The notes below the pieces were generated by a model. It had not been told where the DNA came from and made no database searches. It saw only the letters and a list, made by a program, of their open reading frames with translations. Position numbers and translations under genes: made by a program. From assembly GCF_003813905.1 (NCBI RefSeq), contig NZ_RPFJ01000003.1:67001-131000 (forward strand): a stretch of 64,000 nt of DNA, given 5' to 3'. Each line of letters opens with the position of its first letter. Positions within the stretch are counted from its first letter, which is position 1. Shown one piece after another: positions 27,301-36,196 of the stretch. Origin of the DNA: Aureibaculum marinum (GTDB lineage Bacteria; Bacteroidota; Bacteroidia; Flavobacteriales; Flavobacteriaceae).

Positions 27301-28548
27301 CTATCCAAGCATAGCTGCTGCTATCTTTTTATAAACACCATTTTTTAATTTATCTCTAATGGCTGAAAATGCAACAATAGTCTCTTCTACATCTTCCATA
27401 GTATGAGCTGCTGTAGGAATCATTCTTAATAATATCATTCCTTTTGGAATTACTGGATATACTACGATAGAACAGAAAATTCCATGATTTTCTCTTAAAT
27501 CATTAACCATAGCCATTGCTTCAGGAATATCTCCTTCTAAAAATACGGGAGTAACACAAGTATTGGTATTACCAATATCAAAGCCATTTTCTTTTAAACC
27601 TGATTGTAAAGCATTTACATTTTCCCAAAGTTTTTCTTTAAGCTCTGGCATGGTACGCAACATATCTAAACGTTTTAATGCTCCTTTAACCATTGTCATT
27701 GGCAATGATTTAGCAAACATTTGCGAACGCATATTGTATTTTAAATATTGAATAATTTCTTTATCCGCAGCAAAAAATGCTCCAATACCTGCCATAGATT
27801 TAGCAAAAGTTGCAAAATACACATCAATATCGTCTTGCACGCCTTGTTCTACTCCTGCTCCTCGACCTCCTTCTCCTAGAGTACCAAAGCCATGAGCATC
27901 ATCTACTAAAAATCTAAAATTATACTTTTTCTTTAAAGCGACAATTTCTTTTAACTTTCCTTGTTCTCCACGCATACCAAAAACACCTTCGGAAATTACA
28001 AGAATACCTCCACCATTTTCATTAGCCATTTTTGTGGCTCTTTTTAAGTTTTTTTCTAAACTTTCAACATCATTATGTTTGTAAACAAAACGTTTACCTG
28101 CATGCAATCGAACACCATCAATAATACAAGCATGGGTATCCATATCATAAACAATAACATCATGTTTAGTTACCAATGCATCTATTGCAGATACCATACC
28201 TTGATATCCAAAATTAACTAAATATGCTGCTTCTTTATTTACAAAATCTGCACATTCTTGTTCTAGTTGTTCATGAAAAACGGTGTGTCCAGACATCATT
28301 CTAGCACCCATAGGGTATGCCATACCGTGTTCTGCAGCCGCCTCCGCATCTGCCTTTTTAACCTCTGGGTGATTAGCTAAACCTAAGTAATCATTGATAC
28401 TCCAAGTAATTACTTTTTTTCCATTAAACATCATCCTATTAGAGATTGGACCTTCTAATTTTGGAAAAACATAATATCCTTCTGCTTGCTCAGCCCATTT
28501 ACCCAATGGTCCTTTATCTTTAATTATTCTTTCAAATAAATCTTTCAT
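27301..28548 (-). CDS. capB: CapB-like cysteate C-fatty acyltransferase (alpha-oxoamine synthase)
   Basis: PLP enzyme of the alpha-oxoamine synthase family (relatives: serine palmitoyltransferase, KBL, BioF). It condenses an amino acid with acyl-CoA, losing CO2. 415 residues. PLP-binding Lys250 lies in ATFAKSMAGIG, ring-stacking His138 in MDTHACIIDG, and Asp217/His219 in LVDDAHGFG. Close paralogues differ mainly in substrate. I choose CapB because the next gene upstream encodes a cystathionine-beta-synthase relative like CapA. Work on capnine synthesis in Capnocytophaga (CapA makes cysteate, CapB makes 3-ketocapnine) describes just such enzymes. Serine palmitoyltransferase is the main alternative. 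A terminator after capA suggests the two genes have separate promoters. Confidence 0.7.
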   Translation of the reverse strand: MKDLFERIIKDKGPLGKWAEQAEGYYVFPKLEGPISNRMMFNGKKVITWSINDYLGLANHPEVKKADAEAAAEHGMAYPMGARMMSGHTVFHEQLEQECADFVNKEAAYLVNFGYQGMVSAIDALVTKHDVIVYDMDTHACIIDGVRLHAGKRFVYKHNDVESLEKNLKRATKMANENGGGILVISEGVFGMRGEQGKLKEIVALKKKYNFRFLVDDAHGFGTLGEGGRGAGVEQGVQDDIDVYFATFAKSMAGIGAFFAADKEIIQYLKYNMRSQMFAKSLPMTMVKGALKRLDMLRTMPELKEKLWENVNALQSGLKENGFDIGNTNTCVTPVFLEGDIPEAMAMVNDLRENHGIFCSIVVYPVIPKGMILLRMIPTAAHTMEDVEETIVAFSAIRDKLKNGVYKKIAAAMLG

Positions 28549-28666
28549 CTCAAATCTATTATTTATAAGTGCAAATTAACTAATTTTTTCACGTATTTTA
28601 AGCTACTGCACAACTCTTTTTTAACAAGTTTCTATTTTTATGTGAATATTCTAGTACACCTTACAT

Positions 28667-28692
28667 AAAAAAAGGCTTCTAAATGAAGCCTT
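28667..28692 (-). terminator. Terminator of the CapA-like gene
   Basis: 8-base perfect stem AAGGCTTC/GAAGCCTT with a 5-base loop, followed by seven T on the minus strand. Confidence 0.85.
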
Positions 28693-28712
28693 ATTAATAA
28701 ACTATCAATATA

Positions 28713-29750
28713 TTATTTTACAAATTCAATTTCTGCCTGAGCAAATTTTTCAGTATCAAAAAAACCTTGTTCTCGCATCCAATCATCACTATAAATTTTA
28801 CTCATATATCTTGAACCGTGATCTGGAAAAATAACAACAACGTTACTATTTTTATCAAATTCACCTTTTTCAGCTAATTGAAAAGTTGCTTGCATAGCAG
28901 CTCCACTTGTGTACCCAGCAAAAATACCTTCTGTTAAAGCTATTTCTCTAGCTCTATGTGCACTATCCTCATCACTAACTTTTTCGAACTTATCAATAAC
29001 TTCAAAATCTGTAGCTGTTGGAATTAAATTCTTACCTAATCCTTCGATACGGTAAGGATAACTCTCTTCCAAATCCAATTCGCCTGTTTCATGAAATTTC
29101 TTTAAAACAGACCCAAAAGCATCTACGCCAAGGATTTTTATATTTGGATTTTGTTCTTTCAAATACTTAGCAGTACCTGAAATTGTTCCTCCAGTACCAC
29201 TAGCAGCAACTAAGTGAGTGATTTTACCATTAGTTTGCTCCCATATTTCTGGTCCAGTTGTATTGTAATGTGCATCAACATTTAATTGATTAAAATATTG
29301 ATTGATATATACTGAATCTGCTATTTCAGAATGTAATCTTTTGGCAACATTATAATATGATCGCGGGTCATCAGCACTAACATGAGCTGGACAAACATAA
29401 ACTTTTGCCCCCATAGCTTTTAACATGTCTATTTTATCATTAGACGATTTTGACGAAACTGCCAAGATACAATCGTAACCTTTAATAATACTAACCATAG
29501 CAATACTAAACCCTGTATTACCAGATGTAGTTTCTATAATTGTTGTTCCTTTTTTGATTAAACCTTGTTTTTCTGCTTGTTCAATAATGTGAAGTGCTAT
29601 TCTGTCTTTGGTTGAATGACCTGGGTTGTAACCTTCAAACTTAGTGTAGAACTTACCGTCTAATTTCTCGGTAATTTTATTTAATTTAATCATTGGGGTA
29701 TTGCCAATGAGCTCTAAAACGTTTTCGGTTATACCAAATTTATGGCTCAT
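28713..29750 (-). CDS. capA: CapA-like cysteate synthase (cystathionine-beta-synthase related)
   Basis: PLP beta-replacement enzyme of fold type II, 345 residues from ATG 29750; a TTG three codons earlier is less likely. PLP Lys48 lies in NPGHSTKDR, the substrate loop is TSGNTG (75-80) and the phosphate cup SGTGGT (184-189). The C-terminal half follows cystathionine beta-synthase rather than cysteine synthase, with [18 protein letters not shown] and [18 protein letters not shown]. There is no CBS regulatory domain. CapA of Capnocytophaga, which forms L-cysteate from O-phosphoserine and sulfite, is reported to be closely related to CBS. With the CapB-like gene next door this is the best reading. 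A cysteine synthase or true CBS is the alternative. Confidence 0.7.
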   Translation of the reverse strand: MSHKFGITENVLELIGNTPMIKLNKITEKLDGKFYTKFEGYNPGHSTKDRIALHIIEQAEKQGLIKKGTTIIETTSGNTGFSIAMVSIIKGYDCILAVSSKSSNDKIDMLKAMGAKVYVCPAHVSADDPRSYYNVAKRLHSEIADSVYINQYFNQLNVDAHYNTTGPEIWEQTNGKITHLVAASGTGGTISGTAKYLKEQNPNIKILGVDAFGSVLKKFHETGELDLEESYPYRIEGLGKNLIPTATDFEVIDKFEKVSDEDSAHRAREIALTEGIFAGYTSGAAMQATFQLAEKGEFDKNSNVVVIFPDHGSRYMSKIYSDDWMREQGFFDTEKFAQAEIEFVK

Positions 29751-29997
29751 ATAAATCAATTTCTGATTACTATTAACTAAGTAGCAAATTTACTGCTTTT
29801 TTTTAAAACGGTTTTAAAATCCTGTTAAAAACCTAATTTTCAAACACAAACTACTGCTTTTCAATCATTTAAATAAAAAACAATATTTTTTAGATTGAAT
29901 ATCTAATCAAAATCTCTTTTTACAAATCAGACTAGATTTTCTATTTAATATAAATACGATGGTAGTTACTATATTAAAAAATAGAGTGCTTTTAAAC

Positions 29998-30028
29998 AAA
30001 AAAAGTACCATTAAAAGGCACTTTTTTT
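29998..30028 (-). terminator. Terminator of the S9 peptidase gene
   Basis: Stem AAAAGTGCC with GGTACTTTT (one G-U pair) around a 7-base loop, followed by seven T on the minus strand. Confidence 0.8.
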
Positions 30029-30043
30029 TAACTTTATAATAAA

Positions 30044-32209
30044 CTATTCTTTAATTCCTTCCATTTCTAATATAAATCCATAATCTCTTGCTGTATCTCT
30101 TAAAGCATTAAATCTTCCTGAAGCCCCACCATGACCAGACTCCATATCAGTATACATCACTAGTAAATTATTGTCCGTTTTATTTGCTCTTAATTTGGCC
30201 AACCATTTTGCTGGCTCGTAATACTGTACTTGACTATCGTGTAATCCTGTAGTAATTAACAAATTAGGATATTCTTTTTTCTCTACATTATCATAAGGTG
30301 AATAAGACAACATATAATCATAATATTCTTTTTCATTTGGATTACCCCATTCATCATATTCAAATGTAGTTAACGGAATAGTCTCATCTAACATGGTAGT
30401 AACAACATCTACAAAAGGTACAGCGGCAACTACACCTTTATATAATTCTGGATTCATATTAATAACAGCACCCATTAATAGTCCTCCTGCTGATCCGCCC
30501 ATCGCATATAAATGTTCTGGTGATGTATAATTGTTTTCTATTAAGTATTTTGTACAATCAATAAAGTCAGTAAACGTATTCATTTTATTAAATAATTTAC
30601 CATCTTCATACCATTGTCTGCCTAAATATTGCCCTCCACGAATATGTGCCAAAGCATATACAAAACCTCTATCTAATAAGCTTAAACGTGTAGTGCTAAA
30701 TCCGTCAGGTATAGTTGCTCCGTAAGAGCCATAAGCATATAATAATAAAGGGGTATTCTTTCCTAATTCTGTGTCTTTTCTATGAACGATTGAAATCGCA
30801 ACTTTTTTACCATCTCTGGCCGTTACCCAAATTCTTTTACTAGTATAATTATCTTTATTAAACTTACCTCCTAGTACTTCTTGCTCTTTTTTAATTTCTT
30901 TAGATTTATCTTTCATGTTATAATCAATAACTGAAGCTGGAGTAGTAAATGAATTGTATCCATACCTTATAATATCTGTATCAAATTCTAGATTATTATA
31001 AACATTTACAGAATAGGTTTCTTCATCAAACGGTAAGTACTCATCTGATGTACCGTCCCATCTTTTGATTCGAACTTTACTTAATCCGTTTGAACGTTCT
31101 TCCAACACCAAATAATCTTTAAATATAGATATGTCTTCTAGTAAAACATCTTCTCTATGTGGTATAACATCTACCCAATTTTCTAATTCAGTCTTATTAA
31201 TTGGAGTTTTCATCAGTTTAAAGTTTGAAGCTTTATCTTTATTTGTATAGATATAAAAATTGTCTTCAAAATGAGAAATATGATATTCTAATCCTTTTAC
31301 TCTTGGTTGTACAATTTTAAATTTACCATCAGGATTGTCTGCATTTAATACTTGATATTCTGTAGTTAACGTACTACTTGAACCAATAGAAATAAACTGA
31401 TTAGATTTAGTTTTAAATACATAAGTGCTGAAAGTATCATCTTCTTCGAAATAAATTTCAACATCTTTAGAAGGATCTGTACCTAAAACATGCTTAAATA
31501 TTCGTTCTGCACGTAAAGTAGTTGGATTTTTCTTTGTGTAAAAAACTGTTTTATTATCATTTGCCCATACTGAAGATCCTGTTGTATTCTCAATCTTTTC
31601 TGGATAAAACTCACCAGTTTCTAAATTTTTAAATTGCAAAACATATTGGCGACGACTAACTGTATCTACACCAAAAGCAACATATTTGTTATTTGGACTT
31701 ACATTTAATCCTCCTAATCGATAATAATCATGACCTTCTGCCATTTTATTAACATCAAACAACAATTCCTCTTCAGTCTCTAATGATTCTTTTTTACGAG
31801 CATAAATTGGATATTGTCCTCCTTTTACATATCTAGTAATGTAAAAATATCCATTATCTTTATAAGGTACAGATTCATCATCTTCTTTAATTCTAGCTTT
31901 CATTTCTTGGAACAAATCCTCTCTAAATTTCTCTGTATGTCCTAATTTTTTATCAAAATAATCATTTTCAGCATTCAAATAGTCTAACACTTTTTGGGTA
32001 TGTTCATCCGGATTTTCAGCATTCTTTTGCTCATCTGACAATCGCATCCAATAATAATTATCTATTCTAACATCACCGTGCGTTTTTAATTCTTTTGGTA
32101 TTATATCAGCAACAGGTGGTTTTATATCTACAACTTGCATATTATCTTTTTTACATGAAGCGACAAAAGTAATGAGAACAATTAGGAAAACAGAAACAAT
32201 CTTATTCAT
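30044..32209 (-). CDS. S9A prolyl oligopeptidase / oligopeptidase B-like lipoprotein
   Basis: Serine peptidase that cuts short peptides. 721 residues. The N-terminus is a lipoprotein signal ending VASC (lipidation at Cys19), so the enzyme is anchored in the envelope. A seven-bladed propeller (about 60-440) precedes the alpha/beta hydrolase domain (about 450-721). The triad is Ser573 in GGSAGG, Asp658 in GLHDSQV and His693 in ESGHGG. RGGQYLGRQWYEDGK and the C-terminal GHGGASGRF are oligopeptidase B features, suggesting cleavage after basic residues, but propeller-bound determinants were not checked. It is a single-gene unit, divergent from ybaB. Confidence 0.92.
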   Translation of the reverse strand: MNKIVSVFLIVLITFVASCKKDNMQVVDIKPPVADIIPKELKTHGDVRIDNYYWMRLSDEQKNAENPDEHTQKVLDYLNAENDYFDKKLGHTEKFREDLFQEMKARIKEDDESVPYKDNGYFYITRYVKGGQYPIYARKKESLETEEELLFDVNKMAEGHDYYRLGGLNVSPNNKYVAFGVDTVSRRQYVLQFKNLETGEFYPEKIENTTGSSVWANDNKTVFYTKKNPTTLRAERIFKHVLGTDPSKDVEIYFEEDDTFSTYVFKTKSNQFISIGSSSTLTTEYQVLNADNPDGKFKIVQPRVKGLEYHISHFEDNFYIYTNKDKASNFKLMKTPINKTELENWVDVIPHREDVLLEDISIFKDYLVLEERSNGLSKVRIKRWDGTSDEYLPFDEETYSVNVYNNLEFDTDIIRYGYNSFTTPASVIDYNMKDKSKEIKKEQEVLGGKFNKDNYTSKRIWVTARDGKKVAISIVHRKDTELGKNTPLLLYAYGSYGATIPDGFSTTRLSLLDRGFVYALAHIRGGQYLGRQWYEDGKLFNKMNTFTDFIDCTKYLIENNYTSPEHLYAMGGSAGGLLMGAVINMNPELYKGVVAAVPFVDVVTTMLDETIPLTTFEYDEWGNPNEKEYYDYMLSYSPYDNVEKKEYPNLLITTGLHDSQVQYYEPAKWLAKLRANKTDNNLLVMYTDMESGHGGASGRFNALRDTARDYGFILEMEGIKE

Positions 32210-32354
32210 TTTTTATTATTTAGAATTATTCCCTAAAAGTAGTAATTTTGCAAGTACAATTAATTCTTTACACAGTAAAATTCAGTTTACACGCTTCTTT
32301 TACAATAAAGTAGTACAATAATTAAAAGAATATAAGCACTAAAAGTAAAAAATA

Positions 32355-32678
32355 ATGTTTGGAGATTTTCAAGGTATGATGGGTAAATTAAAAGAAGCCC
32401 AACAAAAAATAGAAGAAACAAAAAAAAGATTAGATACTGTATATGTTGAAGGCACTTCTAATCAAGGAAATATTAAAGTGACAATTACAGCCAATAGAAC
32501 TATAAAAAGTATATCAATTGACGATAGCCTTTTACAAGATAAAGAAGAATTAGAAGATTATTTAATTATTGCTTTAAATGATGCTCTTAAAAAAGCCAAT
32601 TCAATAAACGATTCTGAAATGGCTGCTGCGGCAAAAGATGGAATGCCAAATATACCAGGATTAGATATGTTTAAATAA
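32355..32678 (+). CDS. YbaB/EbfC nucleoid-associated protein
   Basis: Small DNA-binding dimer of 107 residues. The family core is seen as [26 protein letters not shown] (first helix and turn), then [44 protein letters not shown], and the usual C-terminal [11 protein letters not shown]. In many bacteria ybaB sits beside dnaX and recR; here it stands between an oligopeptidase and an Rrf2 regulator instead, which is common in flavobacteria as far as I recall. No convincing promoter box was identified upstream. Confidence 0.93.
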   Translation: MFGDFQGMMGKLKEAQQKIEETKKRLDTVYVEGTSNQGNIKVTITANRTIKSISIDDSLLQDKEELEDYLIIALNDALKKANSINDSEMAAAAKDGMPNIPGLDMFK

Positions 32679-32758
32679 TAATTTGGTTATTTAAATTAAA
32701 AACATATAGAATAAGATTTCCTTTCTATATATAGATTTACAAGATAATTTCCGATAAA

Positions 32759-32790
32759 TTTGTCCGAATTAAAATTCTAGTGTACCTTTG
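32759..32790 (+). promoter_or_regulatory. Promoter of the Rrf2-ric pair, with TCCGA repeats
   Basis: TTTG (32759-32762), 20 bases and TACCTTTG (32783-32790): an excellent match to the Bacteroidota consensus, 21 bases before the ATG. Two TCCGA copies at 32750-32754 and 32763-32767 flank the -33 box, 13 bases apart, and may form the regulator's site. Confidence 0.75.
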
Positions 32791-32811
32791 TAACAAATTA
32801 AAATCTAAAGA

Positions 32812-33246
32812 ATGTTTTCTAAAGCCTGTGAGTACGGTATTAAAGCCTCTACATACATTGCCTTACAATCGTTGCAAGACAAGCGTGTGAGTTTGAAGGA
32901 AATTGCCGAAGAAATTAATTCTCCTGTTGCCTTTACTGCTAAGATACTTCATCAGCTTGCTAAGAATAACATTTTAGATTCAGTTAAAGGGCCTTCAGGT
33001 GGATTTCAGATTGATAAGGCCACTATTAAAAAGATAAAACTAAGTAACATTGTATATGCTATAGACGGAGATTCTATATATTTAGGTTGTGGTTTAGGAC
33101 TAGATAAGTGTAATGCTAAAGAACCTTGCCCGTTACATAATAAGTTTGTTGTTATTAGAAATAAATTAAAACAAATGTTAGAAGAAACCAGTTTATTTGA
33201 ATTAACAACAGATTTAAATATAGGACTAACCTACTTAAAACGATAA
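32812..33246 (+). CDS. Rrf2-family iron-sulfur regulator (NsrR-like)
   Basis: Winged-helix regulator of 144 residues. The N-terminus MFSKACEYGIKASTYIALQ and helix-turn-helix VSLKEIAEEINSPVAFTAKILHQLAKNNILDSVKGPSGGF are typical of Rrf2. Three cysteines, C93, C100 and C106 (LGCGLGLDKCNAKEPCPLH), sit where NsrR and IscR bind their cluster. The spacing is closest to NsrR. It is followed after 56 bases by ric, whose product repairs nitrosylated iron-sulfur clusters, so an NO-sensing repressor role is likely. An extra Cys6 is of unclear meaning. Confidence 0.88.
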   Translation: MFSKACEYGIKASTYIALQSLQDKRVSLKEIAEEINSPVAFTAKILHQLAKNNILDSVKGPSGGFQIDKATIKKIKLSNIVYAIDGDSIYLGCGLGLDKCNAKEPCPLHNKFVVIRNKLKQMLEETSLFELTTDLNIGLTYLKR

Positions 33247-33302
33247 AAAAAAATTAAATTAATTTATGATAAAAAGGTAATAATATCTAACTTACAAATA
33301 TT

Positions 33303-34034
33303 ATGAAAAAAATAGCACACAAAACAGTTGGTCAAATAGTAACAGAAAACTACAGAACTGCACAAATTTTCAAAAAATATGGCATCGATTTTTGTTGTAA
33401 AGGAAATAGAAACGTTGAGGAAGTTGCCAAAAAAAATAATGTAAATGCCTCTGTGCTTTATAATGAATTAGAGGCTGTTCAAAATCAAAGCAACAATGAT
33501 CAAGTAGATTTTAAATCTTGGCCTTTAGATTTACTAGCAGATTATATAGAGAAAAAACATCACCGTTATGTTGAAGAGAAAATTCCAATTTTAAAACAAT
33601 ATTTAGACAAGCTTTGTAAGGTTCATGGTGGTAGTCATCCCGAATTATTTGAAATAAATGAACATTATATAGCTTCTGCAGGTGAACTTACTGCACATAT
33701 GAAAAAAGAAGAGTTAATCTTATTTCCATTTATCCGAAAAATGGTTGATTCTAAGCAAAAAGGAACAATAATGAAAAAACCTCATTTTGGCACCGTTGAA
33801 AATCCTATTGAAATGATGATGCATGAACATGAAAATGAAGGTGATAGATTTAGAAAAATAGAAACTTTAAGCAATAATTATACCCCTCCAGCTGATGCTT
33901 GTAACACCTATCGAGTTACATTTTCTTTACTAAAAGAATTTGAAGATGATTTACACAAACATATTCATCTTGAAAATAATATACTTTTTTCTGAAGCTAA
34001 ACTCATGGAAACGGGACTGACATATAGCAATTAA
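33303..34034 (+). CDS. ric: Iron-sulfur cluster repair di-iron protein (RIC/ScdA/YtfE)
   Basis: Repairs Fe-S clusters damaged by nitric oxide or peroxide. 243 residues. The ScdA N-terminal domain (1-60) has the CC motif at 31-32 (IDFCCKGN), and the hemerythrin-like domain (about 80-235) supplies di-iron ligands: His pairs in EKKHHRYVEEKI and LTAHMKKEE, then MMHEHENEGD and HKHIHLENNILF. The length and layout match Staphylococcus ScdA. It is probably cotranscribed with the Rrf2 regulator from the promoter at 32759-32790. The pair makes a self-contained nitrosative-stress module. Confidence 0.94.
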   Translation: MKKIAHKTVGQIVTENYRTAQIFKKYGIDFCCKGNRNVEEVAKKNNVNASVLYNELEAVQNQSNNDQVDFKSWPLDLLADYIEKKHHRYVEEKIPILKQYLDKLCKVHGGSHPELFEINEHYIASAGELTAHMKKEELILFPFIRKMVDSKQKGTIMKKPHFGTVENPIEMMMHEHENEGDRFRKIETLSNNYTPPADACNTYRVTFSLLKEFEDDLHKHIHLENNILFSEAKLMETGLTYSN

Positions 34035-34070
34035 TAGTATAGTTATAAAAAAGTAACACCACATTTTTAA

Positions 34071-34130
34071 ATTGAGACTACAAAAAAGGATTTATTTAAA
34101 CCAATTAATCATAAGTCTTGTAGTCTTAAT
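34071..34130. repeat. Long-loop hairpin downstream of ric
   Basis: ATTGAGACTACAA (34071-34083) pairs with 34118-34130 over 13 positions with one G-U pair; the loop is 34 bases. A second small hairpin, TAACAAC-TCAG-GTTGTTA, follows at 34145-34162. Neither is followed by a T run, so they are not classic terminators. Confidence 0.45.
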
Positions 34131-34204
34131 TTATTAAATGACGCTAACAACTCAGGTTGTTAAAAAAAGTACATTTATTGAGCAAACAATGCTTAAAACT
34201 AAAC

Positions 34205-34891
34205 CTATTTATCTCTATTATTAATCACTTCAACGATATCAATATCTTTATATTTAGGTACTAAATCCAAATAATCAATCTTTAATCTAGCTTCTTGTCT
34301 TTCAAGATTACCTTGTATAAATGACCGTTGTAAAATATCTTCAATTAAAAAATCAATTGCTTTACTTTCTGGATGATATTCACTTTTTAACGATAATTTA
34401 AAAAGTCCTGCCGTAGAATTATACCAAAATGCGTTCCAACCACTACGGTATTCTTTTATTAATTCAAACGTAGTTAATCCTGTTTGACGATGAATTAATT
34501 TAATAAGTATTCTCCCTTCTGTACGCGTCATTTTTTTAAGTTTCTCTGCAAACTCATCTTCCATGTAATTCTGCATTTTTTTTATATGCTTTTTCCGTTT
34601 ACGTTTTGACCTAATTTTTTTTAACTGTTCATTTAATTGTAACAACCTTTCAGCAGCTAGTTTTGCATAAGGATAAGCATTGTGCACTTTTTTCCAATAC
34701 CAATAATAATAACGTTGCTCTTTAGTTGAATTAAATTTTAGTTTACTTAACACAATTACATCATCTAGAGTAAACATTATAGAATCTCCTTCAATCAATA
34801 TTTTATCTCCAATAATTGTGTCTTTTTTTACAGATTGAGCTTCTATTAATGAAGATGATAAAAAAAGTAATATGATAAAAAAGTGCTTCAT
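34205..34891 (-). CDS. DUF4294-domain exported protein
   Basis: 228 residues of unknown function, family DUF4294, found in Bacteroidota. The signal peptide is at 1-18 (ending IEAQ). The mature part has a conserved block YYYWYWKKVHNAYPYAKLAAERL, a very basic coiled stretch (KKIRSKRKRKKHIKKM, about 91-106), and TRTEGRILIKLIHRQTGLTTFELIKEYRSGWNAFWYNSTAGLF, the strongest family signature. It is likely periplasmic. It diverges from the M42 peptidase gene. A TAATTTTG box (34935-34928, minus strand) is a possible -7 element. Confidence 0.85.
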   Translation of the reverse strand: MKHFFIILLFLSSSLIEAQSVKKDTIIGDKILIEGDSIMFTLDDVIVLSKLKFNSTKEQRYYYWYWKKVHNAYPYAKLAAERLLQLNEQLKKIRSKRKRKKHIKKMQNYMEDEFAEKLKKMTRTEGRILIKLIHRQTGLTTFELIKEYRSGWNAFWYNSTAGLFKLSLKSEYHPESKAIDFLIEDILQRSFIQGNLERQEARLKIDYLDLVPKYKDIDIVEVINNRDK

Positions 34892-34970
34892 TGTAAATAT
34901 ATAACAGACATACAGCTAAAATCATTCCAAAATTACATGTTTCAAACAATTACATTTAAAATATAAACGT

Positions 34971-34978
34971 TAATTTTG
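34971..34978 (+). promoter_or_regulatory. Candidate -7 element of the M42 peptidase gene
   Basis: TAATTTTG fits TANNTTTG and lies 38 bases before the ATG at 35017. No -33 TTG is seen. Confidence 0.4.
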
Positions 34979-35016
34979 AGATAAAATATTTTTAAAGTAA
35001 AAACTAAAATAAGATT

Positions 35017-36105
35017 ATGGCGAAAAGTAGTATTCTCACAAAAAAATCAATAACATTTCTAGAAAAATATTTAAATAATGCATCACCTACTGGTTATGAA
35101 TGGGATGGTCAAAAAATATGGATGGATTATCTAAAACCATATGTAGACGAATTTATTACCGACACCTATGGCACCGCAGTTGGCGTTATAAACCCAAAAG
35201 CAAAATATAAAGTAGTTATAGAAGGCCATGCTGATGAAATTTCATGGTATGTAAATTATATTTCAGATAATGGATTAATCTATGTGGTACGTAATGGTGG
35301 TTCTGATCATCAAATTGCACCAAGTAAAGTTGTAAATATTCATACTAAAAAAGGTATAGTAAAAGGTGTATTTGGATGGCCTGCAATACATACCAGAAAT
35401 AAATCAAAAGAAGAAGCCCCAAAACCAGAAAATATTTTTATTGATTGTGGTTGTAAAACAAAAGATGAAGTAGAAAAATTAGGTGTTCATGTAGGTTGTG
35501 TTATTACGTATCCTGATGAATTTCACATCTTAAACAAAGACAACTTTGTTTGTAGAGCGTTAGATAATAGAATGGGTGGCTTTATGATTGCTGAAGTAGC
35601 AAGACTTTTAAAAGAAAATAAAAAAGAATTACCTTTTGGTTTGTATTTAGTTAACTCTGTTCAAGAAGAAATAGGCTTACGAGGTGCTCAAATGATTGCA
35701 GAAAGAATTAAACCTAATGCTGCAATTGTAACTGATGTAACTCATGACACTACCACTCCAATGATTGATAAAAAAATTCAGGGACATTGTGAAACAGGTA
35801 AAGGTCCTGTTATTGCATACGCACCAGCTGTACAACAAAAATTACGTGATTTAATAACTGAAACTGCTGAAAAGCAAAAAATTCCTTTCCAAAGAGCAGC
35901 CTTATCTCGTGCTACTGGTACCGACACCGATGCCTTTGCATACAGTAACAGCGGTGTAGCAAGTGCTTTAATTTCTTTACCTTTACGTTATATGCACACT
36001 ACTGTAGAGATGGTTCATAAAGATGATGTAGAAAATGTTATAAAATTAATTTATGAGTCTTTACTGCAAATAAAAGATGGTGAAACTTTTAGTTATTTTG
36101 ATTAA
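35017..36105 (+). CDS. M42-family metallo-aminopeptidase
   Basis: Cytoplasmic di-metal aminopeptidase of the M42 (PepA/tetrahedral TET) group. 362 residues. Metal and catalytic blocks in order: SPTGYEWDG (23-31), first ligand His71 in IEGHADEISWYV, CRALDNRMGGF (bridging Asp), VNSVQEEIGLRGAQ (catalytic and binding Glu), ATVTDVTHD-like segment VTDVTHDT, and the C-terminal LRYMHTTVEMVHKDD (last His). The protein probably forms a dodecamer that trims peptides left by the proteasome or Clp/Lon. It is monocistronic, with a terminator 31 bases downstream. Confidence 0.94.
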   Translation: MAKSSILTKKSITFLEKYLNNASPTGYEWDGQKIWMDYLKPYVDEFITDTYGTAVGVINPKAKYKVVIEGHADEISWYVNYISDNGLIYVVRNGGSDHQIAPSKVVNIHTKKGIVKGVFGWPAIHTRNKSKEEAPKPENIFIDCGCKTKDEVEKLGVHVGCVITYPDEFHILNKDNFVCRALDNRMGGFMIAEVARLLKENKKELPFGLYLVNSVQEEIGLRGAQMIAERIKPNAAIVTDVTHDTTTPMIDKKIQGHCETGKGPVIAYAPAVQQKLRDLITETAEKQKIPFQRAALSRATGTDTDAFAYSNSGVASALISLPLRYMHTTVEMVHKDDVENVIKLIYESLLQIKDGETFSYFD

Positions 36106-36135
36106 CATATTAGCTATATAATTCAAATAAAACTG

Positions 36136-36171
36136 AGGCTACATCATAACAATTATGGTGTAGCCTTTATT
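36136..36171 (+). terminator. Terminator of the M42 peptidase gene
   Basis: A 14-base stem with one G-U pair (36136-36149 with 36153-36166, core GGCTACA), a 3-base loop and a short T-rich tail. Confidence 0.8.
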
Positions 36172-36196
36172 AATAATTGCAATATTAAATAAGTAA

